A DNA stretch of 64,000 bases from Absidia repens (Eukaryota; Mucoromycota; Mucoromycetes; Mucorales; Cunninghamellaceae): contig MCGE01000004.1 of assembly GCA_002105175.1 (NCBI GenBank), forward strand, positions 1,178,001 through 1,242,000. The letters are read 5' to 3'. Within the stretch, counting starts at the first letter, position 1. Every line of letters starts with the position of its first letter. The notes under the pieces were generated by a model. That model was given only the letters and a program-made list of their open reading frames with translations, ran no database searches and was not told where the DNA came from. Position numbers and translations under genes: made by a program. Positions 1 through 10,819 of the stretch are shown piece by piece.

Positions 1-364
1 AGTTTGAACAGCTTCCATATCTATGTAACGAGAAGACCCAAATGAGTTAATACATTTAATGGATGATGCGATTGTCAATAAGTCAATCGATAGATGGATG
101 GATGGATGGATGGATGGGTGCTATTTACCTTTATAAATGAGAGGGAGGAAAAAAAAAAAAGAGGGAAAATTCAATGAAAGCAATATCAATGATAAAAAAA
201 AAAATTCCAAGCACTGGTATTCAAAATGCCTCGAGTCGAGGGAGCGGGAAACGAATTAATTTTTCTCGCTCTCGCACTCTCCCCCAATCTGTCTCGCAAC
301 TGTCATGCCATGCTCTAATTTTTTTTTAATTTTCTTTCTTTCTCTCCTCTTCTAGCTATCAAAT
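1..364. other. 5' flank of RPL28, with ATGG microsatellite
   Basis: No gene is visible. Positions about 93-116 are a short tandem repeat of a 4-base ATGG/GATG unit. The rest is A-rich, then pyrimidine-rich just before the RPL28 start, as expected for a strong housekeeping promoter and 5' leader. The complementary CCAT repeat occurs inside RPL28 intron 1 (about 390-412), so the two could pair in the pre-mRNA; this is inference only. Confidence 0.5.
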
Positions 365-1187
365 ATGGTAAGTAGTAATACTAGATTATCCATCCATCCA
401 TTCATCCATCCATACTAACTCTAATACTTTATCATATATTATAACAGCCTACTAGATTGCATCATAACAGAAAGAAGCGTGGACACGTTTCTGCTGGTCA
501 CGGTCGTGTTGGTAAATAGACTTCTCCCAACAATATGTTAACTGCATCATTTCATCATTCGCCAATCTCATTCCATCCTCTCTTTCCCCCTTTTTTTTTC
601 CTGCATAGGTAAACACCGTAAGCATCCTGGTGGTCGTGGTCTTGCTGGTGGTCAACATCATCACCGTATCAACATGGATAAGTACCATCCTGGTTACTTC
701 GGTAAGGTCGGTATGCGTACTTTCCACTTGAAGAAGAACACCAAATGGCGTCCTGTGGTCAACTTGGATCAAATCTGGACTTTGGCCGGTGAAGGTGTCC
801 GTGAACAATACAAGAACACTGAAAAGGTCCCTGTTGTTGATGCTCTTCAAAACGTAAGATGTCAAAAAATAATAATAATAATACAAATCGTGTTGAAACA
901 TACTAGCCGCCCACTTAACGAATTGTATCTCACCTCCCCCCTCTCCTTCTCTTTTTTTTCCCCCCTATTTAACAGGGTTATGGTAAGGTCTTGGCCAAGG
1001 GCCGTGTCGCTCAACCTGTCATTGTCCGTACTCGATTTGTCTCTCGCCGTGCCGAAGAAAAGATCAAGGCTGCTGGTGGTGGTAAGTCTTTTTTCTTTTT
1101 CTCTTCCCATGACGGTATTGCCATTGCTAGAAACACTAACTCATCTATTTTTATTTTTATTTTTCAGTTGTCGAACTCATTGCTTAG
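365..1187 (+). CDS. RPL28: 60S ribosomal protein L28 (uL15, L27a family)
   Basis: Structural protein of the large cytosolic ribosomal subunit. Five exons (365-367, 448-511, 609-853, 976-1081, 1168-1187) join in phase to 145 codons, near the usual ~149. The N terminus is rich in basic residues and Gly, with [20 protein letters not shown] and [12 protein letters not shown] followed by [17 protein letters not shown], a textbook uL15 pattern; the C terminus ends AAGGVVELIA. The first coding exon holds only the ATG, which is followed directly by GTAAGT. All introns have GT-AG ends. A poly(A) signal lies at 1216-1221, only 29 bases after the stop. Highly expressed ribosomal genes with an intron right after the start codon are known in fungi. 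Identity is very secure. Confidence 0.97.
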
Positions 1188-1712
1188 ATGTATCTTACCC
1201 TTTGTTTTATGCATGAATAAAAAAACAGTGATCATTTTGATGTACTTTTTGATATTGTATTGTTTTTGATTGATTGTTGATTTTGGTATTGTCAGTTGAA
1301 TATATATGCGTGTTGGAGTTTCATGTATGAAGTGATGTTGATTGAGGGATTGTGCTGGCCATATACGGTGGAGGGAGGGAGATGATGAATGAAGGACCTT
1401 TACTTATATATTGATAAAAAAATATCTGTTGATATGGTGAAGTAGATGGTCAGATTGGAAATAGTTGTTGAGTGTATGCATCATACTGTAAAGTAATATG
1501 TCGCTAGAAATTGATTGATTCTGTGTGTTAAATAAAAGCTACTATTGCTACAGTATGTACAGTAAAAATAGAATGTTTTTAAAAAAGGTATGATTTTATT
1601 GAAGAGCAAGAGATATATTTGTATATAAAAGGTGATAACACTAGAGTAAAACTAAAGGACTATACTAATCTACTGTGAAAAGTATTAGAGAGAGAACTAA
1701 AGGCTAATAAAA
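1188..1712. other. intergenic between RPL28 and convergent C2-domain gene
   Basis: A 3'-to-3' spacer with no open frame of note. On the minus strand an AATAAA (plus 1595-1600) is the likely poly(A) signal of the C2-domain gene. A short palindromic CAGTATGTACAGTA-like stretch lies near 1550. Confidence 0.5.
1216..1221 (+). terminator. poly(A) signal of RPL28
   Basis: AATAAA hexamer 29 bases downstream of the RPL28 stop codon, followed by a T-rich stretch. Confidence 0.6.
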
Positions 1713-2854
1713 TCAGCGCTTGTGGTGGTGATGTTTTTCTTCTTGATGTTCCTTGTATTCATGCGCGGCAAAAGCACCTACGCCCAGAGCAGCTGCAGCG
1801 CCCAGACCAATTTTCTAAATTAATTAAAAATAGATTTCAAAGATTTCAAATGGGTGAATCTTTCTGTATATAGCTTTCTCTTCATCAGTGCCTATTTTTT
1901 AAAAATTGTCACTTACCATCCAGTCTGTTGATTTTTCCTTTTCTTTTTGACCTTGTTGGGATGTTTGCTCAGGTTGTGATGCGCCAGGCATAGCATAGCC
2001 ACCAGCTTGTGGAGGAGAGTAAGACGACGTCGGGTAAGCAGGAGGGTTGTTGGATGATGTAGCGGGTGGTGTAAAAGGAGGAGGATTGCCAGTACCATAG
2101 TTTTCAGGAAGTGGCTGATCAGGACCAAGAGAAGCAAAAGAAGATTGGCGATCATAGGTTGGCGGTTGTTGTTTCTCTTGAGGATAATCATTACTGCCAA
2201 AGGACCCCGAGTAAGCAGGTGGGCCACCACTTCCTTGCTGTTGATGTTGTTGTTGTTGTTGAGTGTGTTGTTTATCGAGTCGGATTAGAACATGACCTAC
2301 AGTAGAAGTACCATTATTTGTGGAATAAATAGGCACCCAGATATCGTCGAGTCGTACGTTTTGGTACACCACAGGAGAAAAGTCATAACTACCACGGCCA
2401 ATCACTCCGGCGTCGCTAGGGTTTTCATTGACGACTTCCAAGTATAAGGTGGTCTTGCTTTCAGGGATAGATCTGTAAAGTAAAAGTGGTGAGTAACAAA
2501 TCTTCGCTGGATAGTATACTATAATACTGGTAAACCCGTATTTGATATGCAAACTTACAGAGAAAGAGACTGGTTCCACTGAGGTTCTGGGCCCTGTTGG
2601 GTTTGAGTTCGGTGTTTATCGGATACATCAATGTAACAACCCAAAAAAGCATTGACATCTTCAGAAGAAGAAAAAAAATGTTATTCCACGTATCATCTAG
2701 TTTTCGTTTACTTACTATGAATGCCATTTTCAGCCAAACCACGGATGGTAACTATGAAACAGTGCCAGGAGTGGTTAATACAAACTTAGACTAGACAGTC
2801 AATACAAATTTATCTATATTTACCGGCAGTCACTTGAAGGTTACCAATAGTCAT
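1713..2854 (-). CDS. C2-domain protein with Pro/Gln-rich tail and C-terminal hydrophobic segment
   Basis: Five exons read right to left (2854-2824, 2751-2716, 2658-2559, 2472-1917, 1814-1713) give 274 residues. Residues ~1-135 form a C2 domain: a start MTIGNLQVTAVTIRGLAENG, then NAFLGCYIDVSDKHRTQT and a QWNQSLSL strand, typical of the Ca2+/lipid-binding beta sandwich. The middle is low complexity, rich in Gln, Pro, Ser and Tyr. The C terminus has a short Gly/Ala hydrophobic stretch (GLGAAAALGVGAFAAHEY) and a His-rich end. The likely role is membrane or lipid association; the exact function is not recognised. It is convergent with RPL28 and divergent from the glycosyltransferase gene. The small first exons were set by GT-AG sites and continuity of the C2 fold. 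Confidence 0.8.
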
Positions 2855-3374
2855 AGTGTATATAATAAATAATACGAAGGTAAAAAGGAAGAAGAAATAA
2901 ATAGAAAAAAGAAAAGGAAGAAAAAAGGCCTATTTAAAGTAGCTGGATTGACGCCAAGCCTGGCAACATTCAAACACAGCCAGCAGCCAATTTTCGAGCC
3001 ACATACATAATAATAACAGCAACGTGTTGCATAACAATTACCTGGTAGATAAAACGAGTTGCGTCTTTATGGGAAAATCGGTAGTCGGAGGTCCATTTGA
3101 CTCCAGTATACATAATTACAAAAATTTGCACTTGTTAAAAAATGGCACAATACAGTAACTTCTTTTATTTAATCCATTTCATTTGTTTAAATAATTTCCA
3201 CTATTGTATTATGCAATACAGAACAGTAGCACCTTCATTGATATGATATAACTGATATCATGATTGGGGGCCCTTTTTTCACAGCCTAGCGGTACTTGAA
3301 TTATTTTCTTTTATGAACCGGAGTTGTCCCCTGACAAGGGTGAGGATTAGTCCTTTTCTTTCCAATTGCCAAAA
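2855..3374. other. divergent promoter region, C2 gene / UDP-glycosyltransferase
   Basis: About 520 bp between two opposite start codons. A short inverted repeat (TGATAT ... ATATCA, about 3239-3260) lies ~120 bp before the glycosyltransferase start. Nothing coding is visible. Confidence 0.4.
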
Positions 3375-4846
3375 ATGCATACTTTATTGTTTCCGACCAC
3401 ATTAATTGTCTTTATCACTTTACTCTTTGTGCAGTCAACGATAGCTGTAAAACAGCAACAGCAACATCTTTCTCCAACCTACCGCACACCAAAAAATATC
3501 CTCTTTGCATGTACTATTGGGGGTTCTTCTCACGCAAATTGGGTCCTCGCAATCTTGAACGATCTGAATCAAAGAGGACACAACGCTACTTTTGCAACTA
3601 GAGTAAGGCGAATAAAAAAACCAATAGTATAGGTGAATGTTTTTCATTAACATTTTATTTAATTTTAATAGGATGACCACGCTCGATTTGGTATAAGATA
3701 TGGTATTAACACTATTTCGGTGGGACCAGCGACTATTCCGAAAGATAACACAACTTACAATGACAACGCACATCTTGATCCTCATTCTGTTATGGGTACT
3801 TTGATTGGCCACGTGGTGGATGCATACCCTTCAGGTACTGTAAAAAAAAAATGCAGGAATTCCGACGCGACGTATTTTATTAACCTATAGTTTTTATAGA
3901 ATATATTGCTTTTAGAGACTTGATTGAAACAAGGCAAATTGATTTGGTGATTTGTGATCATTTTGTCGATTCTTGTATTGAAGCCGCGAAATTCCATGGC
4001 AAACCTTTTGTTATTACGTCAACTCTGGCTATTGCTCCTGGTAAGTGATCATATTATGTCAAAAAATAGGTAATAAACATTAATATATAATTTGATTCAA
4101 AGCTTATTTCTCTTTTTTATTGAAACCAAAGACGCAAGAGCTAGCTTTATTTCTAGTGGTATCAGTCTATATGGTGTACACAACAACCAGATTAGCCTAT
4201 TTGAACGCATTTATCACAACTATCTATTTACTGGCACCTTTTTATGGAAAAATTTCGCTACTCTGATGAAGGTGGGACAGACGAAAACCGACTTGGGATT
4301 GGTGTCTTCGCCGGATACAATGGCTAGCTGGAAAGATGCAATGAAACTTGTGAACACAGCCTTTGGTCTCGAAAATGCACGTGCACTGGGTCCTCTTGTT
4401 GAATTCATTGGCCCAATTTTACCTCTTCATTATCAACCCATCACATCCACCACTTACGAGACATTCTTGGACAATCATTCTCGCACCATTTACGTTGCTT
4501 TTGGACAAAATGCAAACCCATCTCTGCTGGATCGCTCTCTTTTATGGTCCTCTTTATTATCGTTGTTAGAAGATGAGGTAATCAATGGTGTTGTCTGGGC
4601 TGATGCGCATATTACTGCCATGGAAAAGGAAATGACTTTTACGACAATACAACATACTACCTACTCGTTGGCACAAATCAATGATCATCCGAACGTTCTT
4701 CTGACATCTTGGTCTCCACAAATGGCAATTCTTCAGCACCCTTCCACTGTTGCTTTCCTCACTCATGGTGGTGCTGGCTCTCTTCATGAATCGCTCTATG
4801 CTGGTGTACCCATGGCTGTGTTTCCGTTTGTAGGTGATCAATTAGG

Positions 4847-4878
<32 letters not shown>

Positions 4879-5379
4879 CAAGTTTTTGTTGATATCGATT
4901 ATCTTTTTTAACTATGCCATCGTTCCACTGTGGGTGGGACGATTATATATATAGGCCTAGCAAGGAACATTGAAGAGCAAGGTCTGGGTGTCTATTTACG
5001 TCGTGATGTCACAATCAATACAACAGCCACTCTGATCCGTGATTTAGTGAAAGGTGACAAGAGCTTGGAAATACAAAACAACGTACAGAGATATAGCGCA
5101 TTAATCCAAATACATTCACAACACGGTGTGCAACGGGGAGCGGATCTCATTGAAGAAGTGCTCTTTGCTGGGGTCTCTCATCGCCTGGAAGCCTCCCGAT
5201 CCATGTCCATCATCAAAGTGTACAATCTGGATATCTACTTTATCTTTTCTCTCCTTGCCTTTGGTGGTCTGCTTGCCATATACTCTCTCTTGCTTCAAAT
5301 TCACCATCTCATTGTCGGTCCCAAATCGCAACAGCAAAATTTGACTGGTGATTATGTCCACAAACCCAAAGGTCAATAA
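3375..5379 (+). CDS. UDP-glycosyltransferase (GT1 family, ER membrane type)
   Basis: Five exons (3375-3602, 3672-3834, 3900-4040, 4132-4845, 4955-5379) give 556 residues. It should transfer a sugar from a UDP-sugar to a small hydrophobic acceptor. Visible features are an N-terminal signal peptide (MHTLLFPTTLIVFITLLFVQ), a Rossmann start NILFACTIGGSSHANW, the C-terminal nucleotide-sugar signature (WSPQMAILQHPSTVAFLTHG, then GGAGSLHESLYAGVPMAVFP and DQLGLARNIEEQGLG), and one transmembrane segment near the end (about residues 505-525). This is the architecture of animal-type ER UGTs. Intron 4 contains a (TA)n microsatellite (about 4849-4877). The ATG at 3375 is preferred because the signal peptide follows it directly. 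The acceptor substrate cannot be deduced. Confidence 0.9.
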
Positions 5380-5712
5380 TGGACTTTGAATCCTTCCTTA
5401 TCGTCGGTGTGATTATTTAGATATATTTCTTTGATTGTATTTTTATTGTAGCAGTGTAGTCCTCCTCTACCTTTTAACTATTAGTTTATTTTATAGCATC
5501 CTCTCCCCCACCCATTTGTTTTTTACCATACATAGAAGCATAATAAATAGTTTGAAACCATATCTTGTTTTATTCACATTTTTATTATTATTATTATTAT
5601 TATTAGTTTGGAAAGGCGATTGAATACTTCTGCCGGCTTTATAGACTCTTCTGACTGGTTTGGGCACCTAGTACAGTAGAGACGATTACAGCGGAAAAGC
5701 AAAATTACATCG
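5380..5712. other. 3' flank of the UDP-glycosyltransferase gene
   Basis: Contains AATAAA at 5542-5547, the likely poly(A) signal, and a short TTA/ATT trinucleotide run near 5582-5604. No gene is seen. Confidence 0.4.
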
Positions 5713-6790
5713 ATATTGTGGGGAATATTGTCATTTATATGTGTAGGTATACTATATCCAACAATACAATGACCTTTTGCAACTTTCTTTTGTTGACAGA
5801 GCTGCAGTTTGGAGCCCACAGAAAGTATTTAAAATCCCGCCCACATGATTTTATTCGCTCCCTTTTTTTTCCTCCCCATTTTTTTTTTTTCTTGCTTCAG
5901 GTCTTTCACAATTCTGATCCGTATGGGACCATGTTGAACTTAGAATTTTGTCAAGACTAGTTTAGAAGGGATTTCAGTTCAGGGATCATCAGATGCATGG
6001 GGAAACCCAGTCATTTTGGATTCAGGATTTCGGGACCACCATTAGCTTTTGGGGCTTTCATTAGTTTAGTCTAGTATTAGTTTGTCCATAGTTTGTATCT
6101 GTATCTGAATAAAATATGTTTCTTTTTATATGCTTAATCGCAAATGTCCCATTAGTCTCTCTCATGCTTCCCATAATAGATCTCTTTTTTATTTCTATTG
6201 CCACTTCAGTTTATAACTCACTGTTGATATGCTTTAATAGAAGATAGTGCCTCTTTAGTCTTTCTCAATCGTTATGCAATATATCAAATCCATTTTTCAA
6301 TTGTCCCTTTATATTAGTATTGAGTATTCTCCAGCTCTCGTATTATTTCCCCTTCTTCTACATCATTAGGTCCATCACTTCAATCTTTTGTTACAATGTA
6401 CCCCTTTTCTTTAGTGTTAGTATCAACCAATATGTTTCGAATAAAACATGTCTTTTTTATCGATTAAGCATCTTCTGATTCATCTGATAGCGAACAATGT
6501 TGCTACTGTAGCTGTTTTTCAAATATTTTATTAGATACTTGCTTTCTAGCGCACCCAATATGACTACCTCCGAGTTCCAACGACTTTGTGTTAGACTACC
6601 TATATCGGATGTAGCTTGACCCGCGCCACACCTTAGCATAGACGTCCAAATATAGATCACCGTTTATCTTATTTTCATACATTATTAGAAAAATAAACAG
6701 ACAAATATCACTTATTTCTGCAGTAAATAAACATGATCCAAACGTTTTCATTGTATGTACGTTTTACTACCTCTTCAATAAACACTTCAC
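5713..6790 (+). repeat. dispersed non-coding repeat, copy A
   Basis: One of seven related sequences in the window (A-G). From left to right: a conserved start around TATTGTGG; an E-box-like CACATG (5842-5847) after AAAATCCCGCC; a T-rich tract; the core with GACTAGTTTAGAAGGG; a hairpin (arms about 5966-5975 and 5999-6010, one mismatch); then AATAAA hexamers at 6108-6113 and 6440-6445 (332 bp apart). It encodes nothing evident. Boundaries are approximate, drawn where similarity with copies B-F fades. It may be a solo LTR, a non-autonomous element or a non-coding RNA gene family; this is unresolved. Confidence 0.75.
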
Positions 6791-6849
6791 TAAACACATT
6801 CTATCCAAACCTATCACTTCAACAACAATACCAACAACTTAAAATTTGG

Positions 6850-6897
6850 TCAATGTATGATTTTCTAGAGCTCCAGCGAAGCACTATAGCGTTTATT
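6850..6897 (-). promoter_or_regulatory. shared 3' motif downstream of the SPO71-like gene
   Basis: On the minus strand, AATAAACGCT is followed by a mini-hairpin (GCTTC-GCT-GGAGC) and then CTAGAAAATCAT. A closely similar block lies at the same distance past the SNF12 stop codon (59122-59166). The AATAAA is the likely poly(A) signal of the SPO71-like gene, 176 bp after its stop. Confidence 0.5.
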
Positions 6898-7072
6898 GAT
6901 ACAATATAAAATACAAGACAAAAAATATAATAACAACTAAAGGTAAGAAGGAGATACATAACACATAGTACTAAATTCTACGTATAACATATTAAACTAG
7001 ATGATAATACAAGGTGCCGATTTTTTTTTTCAAGTTGGTAAGGTGAGGAGGTGGATGTGAGGCGAGGGAAGA

Positions 7073-10000
7073 TTATAATGCTGTTGTCGTTGGAGATGGC
7101 TGACTTTGCTTCTGGACCGCTTCCCGTAATAGTTCTTCTTGAATGAGAGTGATGGCCCATACCCACTCTTCCTTTTCCTGCCTACTTGGAGTCAAAAAAA
7201 GCCAACGTTTGCCTGCCGAATGAAAGCGTCGATGTGAGTCGTCGTTGTACACAATGATGCGCTGTCGTTGTGGTGAAAAGATACGTCGTCGTTTTGGCAC
7301 CCATATAGTAAAAAAGCAGTCTTCGTCCGAATCGCCGGTGGTCATTCCATTGTCAAAAAGTCTAGCAGGTCGATTGGGTCGTGATTTCGACAGATTGCCA
7401 TCCAAGGAAGATGCCAGCCCAGAGTATACATACGCATTGGCCAAATCCAGTGTTCCTTTTCGTTCATGAATCCCTGTGCGGATAGGTTTCCCATTATCGT
7501 TAGAGCGTTTGTAAATATTGTAATAGTGCAGCCTTCCATCCATCGTCAGTATAAATTGTTTCTGGCTGAATAATCCTTTATGTCGCACGTACATGACACC
7601 AGATTTCTATTCAATTTACAGAACGTATTTTGTTGGTGTGAGGAGTGTCTCCATTTCATTTCGTTTCGTTTTTTTTCGCTTACTGTTATATCCTGACAAT
7701 GGTTAAAGGGACAAAGACTCCAAATACGTGTATCTACAAAATCATGTCTTGTATCGGGACGGCCACAGAGACAAGCAACACCACCAAACGCAGAAGAAGT
7801 CCTATGATCCTGCTGTTTGTTTCGCATCAGTGTGAATTCAGCCGCCAGCCCAGTAGCACTATGCACATCGCGATCTGCTTCCATGCGAGCTTTGGAATAA
7901 ATAACCAAATCAGAAAGACATGTCACCCACTGATCACATGTCTCTGAAGAGTATGTCTATGTATTAAAATAAAATCATGTCAGAAGCACACCTTTTTTAA
8001 TTTTATAAATTTTCTTACCCCTAGTTTCAAAATAATCCCATTTTTCATGACCAAGTCTACACAGGGCCGTTGTCTATCACGAAGATTTTTACGTTGAGAC
8101 AATCGTTGACCAAAGTCGCCAGAGCGTCGGTGTTGTAGTGGAGGAGGAGGAGGAGGAGAAGACAAGGAAGATGATGGTTGTACGGGAGGACCATTTTCCA
8201 TGATAGGAGATGTAGATGTTCCCATTAAACTTGAGGAGGCACTTCGATAAGATCTGTTGCCCTTGGTTCGGAGAAGGTCATCATGATCATATTGAATGGC
8301 GGAAGGTTCAAGAAGGGCATCTGAAGAAGCATATCCACCGAAGGAACGTTGGACATAGGACACTTCGGCCATATTGATAAAAGCTGACGAATCCGATATC
8401 AAATGCATCCGTCGATCAAATTCCTGTTCTTGCCATTTTTCAGAAATATCTTGCTTGTTGCCGGCAAAGGGAGTGGCGAGAGTGACATAAGGACTGTTTT
8501 TCATTCGGTCAAGGTGGGTTCGTGGTAATAGCGTAGTTTGGTCGTTCCTGAGGTTGAGTGGATCAATATAGGTGCAAGGATCAGGGAGTTTCGCTTTCTG
8601 AGCAGGTACCGCAAAGAGAAATCCATCAAAGGATGAGAAGTAATACCTCTTGGGAACCCAGTTGCCAGGTTTGATAATGCGCCCTTCAAAATCAGTTACC
8701 TTGGTCAAAAAACCTTCGCAAGGAATTGGTTCCTATCGTCAAAAAACAAACCAAACGTTAATAATATACACGAGTATCTGAAAGGGGAGGGGATAGACTT
8801 ACTGTAAGAGTTGTTTTTTCATCGAGTACAACATTGTGAGGGGTGTGCTGGACAGGTCGTAATTCAAGTTGGTGTGTCTAAATAAAGTAAATGCATAAAA
8901 ATGTATGAGCCATAAAAATTTGTAGTAATTTGATATTTTTCAAAAGTTTTAACTTACATTTTCAATGATTTGGGGACATATGACTTTATCAGAGCGATGT
9001 GTTTTCTCCACTGACTCTCTCCAGTAAATCCATTCCGCACGGTCCTTCCGAGTCCAGCATAGAGAGAGATCTGAGCGCTTCAATCTATTTCCAAGTAGAA
9101 CCATCCATTCTGAGTCCTTCTCCAGAAGATCCAACACCGCATTTTTGACCTGATCCATGGTGATACAATATCTAGAGTCGCTCATATCATCTAGTTGGTG
9201 CTGATTGTTATTGGTGTTGTGATTGTGTGAATGTCGTTTATTTATCAGAGGAAGATGAACACGAAGGTTCATCGATGGTATATAGACTTCACATTCAGGG
9301 GGAAAGGCTTTCTTGCTGTGTTCGGAAGTAAACGATAAAGAGTGACATACCATTCATGACATAGTGTAAGAGATCGGGCGCGGAAGACCACCGTTATATG
9401 CGATTTTGTATGCCTGGGAGTGTGTCGTAAACAGAAGGTATAGTCCAATGGCGACAGCATATACAGTGATAGAGTTGGATCCACTTGGCTATCCAAGCTG
9501 ATACGGTGTATCAACTTCCGATGTGGCCATAATAAATCCTACAAATAAAGAAGCTAAATGTAAATATCATTGTTGAATATCGTTCCTTTTTTTTAAAAAA
9601 AAAAAAATTGTTACCTTGGAATCATAACACTCTAATGCAACTGGTGTTAAAATAGTTCCCAATTGTCGCCAACCATCTTGTCGTTTGAGGTATTTGGTAT
9701 CGCGTGCATTATAGGCTGTCGGAAGTATCTCATTCGCGGGATTGATCATACGCATACATAACAAGATATCATGTTTGATTACGGTGTTGCCATCACCAGT
9801 GGCATCCATACTTTTGAAGGGACTTGTAAGGTGTTCCGGTAAACGTGGTGCAAAAATAGGGCCTGATTCCCGCCAAAGAAGTGACTTTGATAACGTTGGA
9901 TGAAGGCTGTGAGTTCGTAATGATTGATTTTTGAGAGCTTTCATGCTGTATTTTTTCTTCTTGGGCTGATCGTTGTTGATTGTAATTTGAGGGATACCAA

Positions 10001-10651
10001 CACCTTTGCTGTCCGAGGTTTGGTCGTCTTGTGAATTTACCAAGTTTTCCCTCGGTGATTTATTTTCCACAATATTGCCTGTTCGTCCTGACTTTATTGA
10101 GTTGTTCGAGTTGCTAGTTGCTGTCCTTGTAGTTGGTGAAGAGACGGTGGGTAGAATAGTATTGGTTGAAGTTGTACTACTAGTTTCCACCTGTGAACGG
10201 AATGGATCGTCCTCCAGTTCTTCTTCGTCATTGCTATCGGTACCGGATTGTTGAGCCAAAACTGAAGAGTTTGCAGTAAAGAATGTTTCTTGCGATAAGG
10301 TATTGGTATGTGTCCCAAGTGGAGAAAGTGTACCAGTGTTTTTATGTGCTGCTTCGTCGCTGTTCTTGTTTGAAGCGTCTTGCAGGACAACAGGGCTATA
10401 GAAAAAGGTCACTGTTAATAAGTTTGATATAATTTGTATGAATGAAGATCTTCGTACATGTCAACTTACTTGGGTCTAATATTACCAGTAGTGTTGACAG
10501 GTTCAAGGTTTTTAGCTGGTGTAAGTTCGCTTTCTTGGTAAGAACCCGGTTCCGATAAAGATCGTAGAGGTGAAGGTGCTTTGTCGTCCCATGGACCAAT
10601 GAGTAAGCGGAAGGCTCTTTGAATTCTATGTTTTGAGACGTCACTGTCCAT
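7073..10651 (-). CDS. SPO71: Spo71-like protein with PH domains (apparent one-base frameshift)
   Basis: Seven exons (10651-10470, 10395-9615, 9538-8958, 8877-8803, 8732-8019, 7956-7684, 7606-7073), about 1046 residues if one base is restored. The N terminus (MDSDVSKHRIQRAFRLLIGP) leads to a Ser/Thr/Asn-rich linker. A PH-like region follows in exons 2-3 (ITVVFRARSLTLCHEWYVTL), then WMVLLGNRLKRSDLSLCW. PH modules are in exon 5 (FLTKVTDFEGRIIKPGNWVP then KRYYFSSFDGFLFAV) and exons 6-7 (KSGVMYVRHKGLFSQKQF). Family knowledge: yeast Spo71 recruits the lipid-transfer protein Vps13 to the prospore membrane in sporulation; that role here is inferred. In exon 3 the frame changes at a run of five G on the plus strand (9298-9302); one extra base keeps both halves open. 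It is divergent from PRP31. Confidence 0.7.
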
Positions 10652-10819
10652 AGCCAAAATAATATAAATAAATAAAAAAGGTTTGAGATTGATTTGCAGG
10701 ATTCCTTTTTCCAGCTCGTGTGACGCGGTCCGAAAAATTAAAATAAGGCGGACTTCAACCTTCATTTTTTTCTTTTTGTTAAAAAAAATACTCAATCTCT
10801 CCACTGCCACCACAACATA
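10652..10819. promoter_or_regulatory. bidirectional promoter SPO71-like / PRP31
   Basis: Only 168 bp separate the two opposite start codons, so both promoters must lie here or overlap the neighbouring 5' ends. It contains an A/T-rich stretch around 10735-10750 and a run of A before the PRP31 start. No known factor site was identified. Confidence 0.55.

Noticed and set aside
5713..6790. Calling the dispersed repeats solo LTRs outright
   Set aside because: Promoter plus AATAAA layout would fit an LTR, but no TG...CA ends, target-site duplications or internal retroelement sequence could be fixed by eye, so the type is left open.
9298..9390. A 35-base intron (GTATGT...ACAG) as explanation of the SPO71-like frame break
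   Set aside because: It would restore the frame, but it is shorter than all other introns here and would remove WYVTLYRLLP, which looks like conserved PH-region coding. A missing base is simpler.
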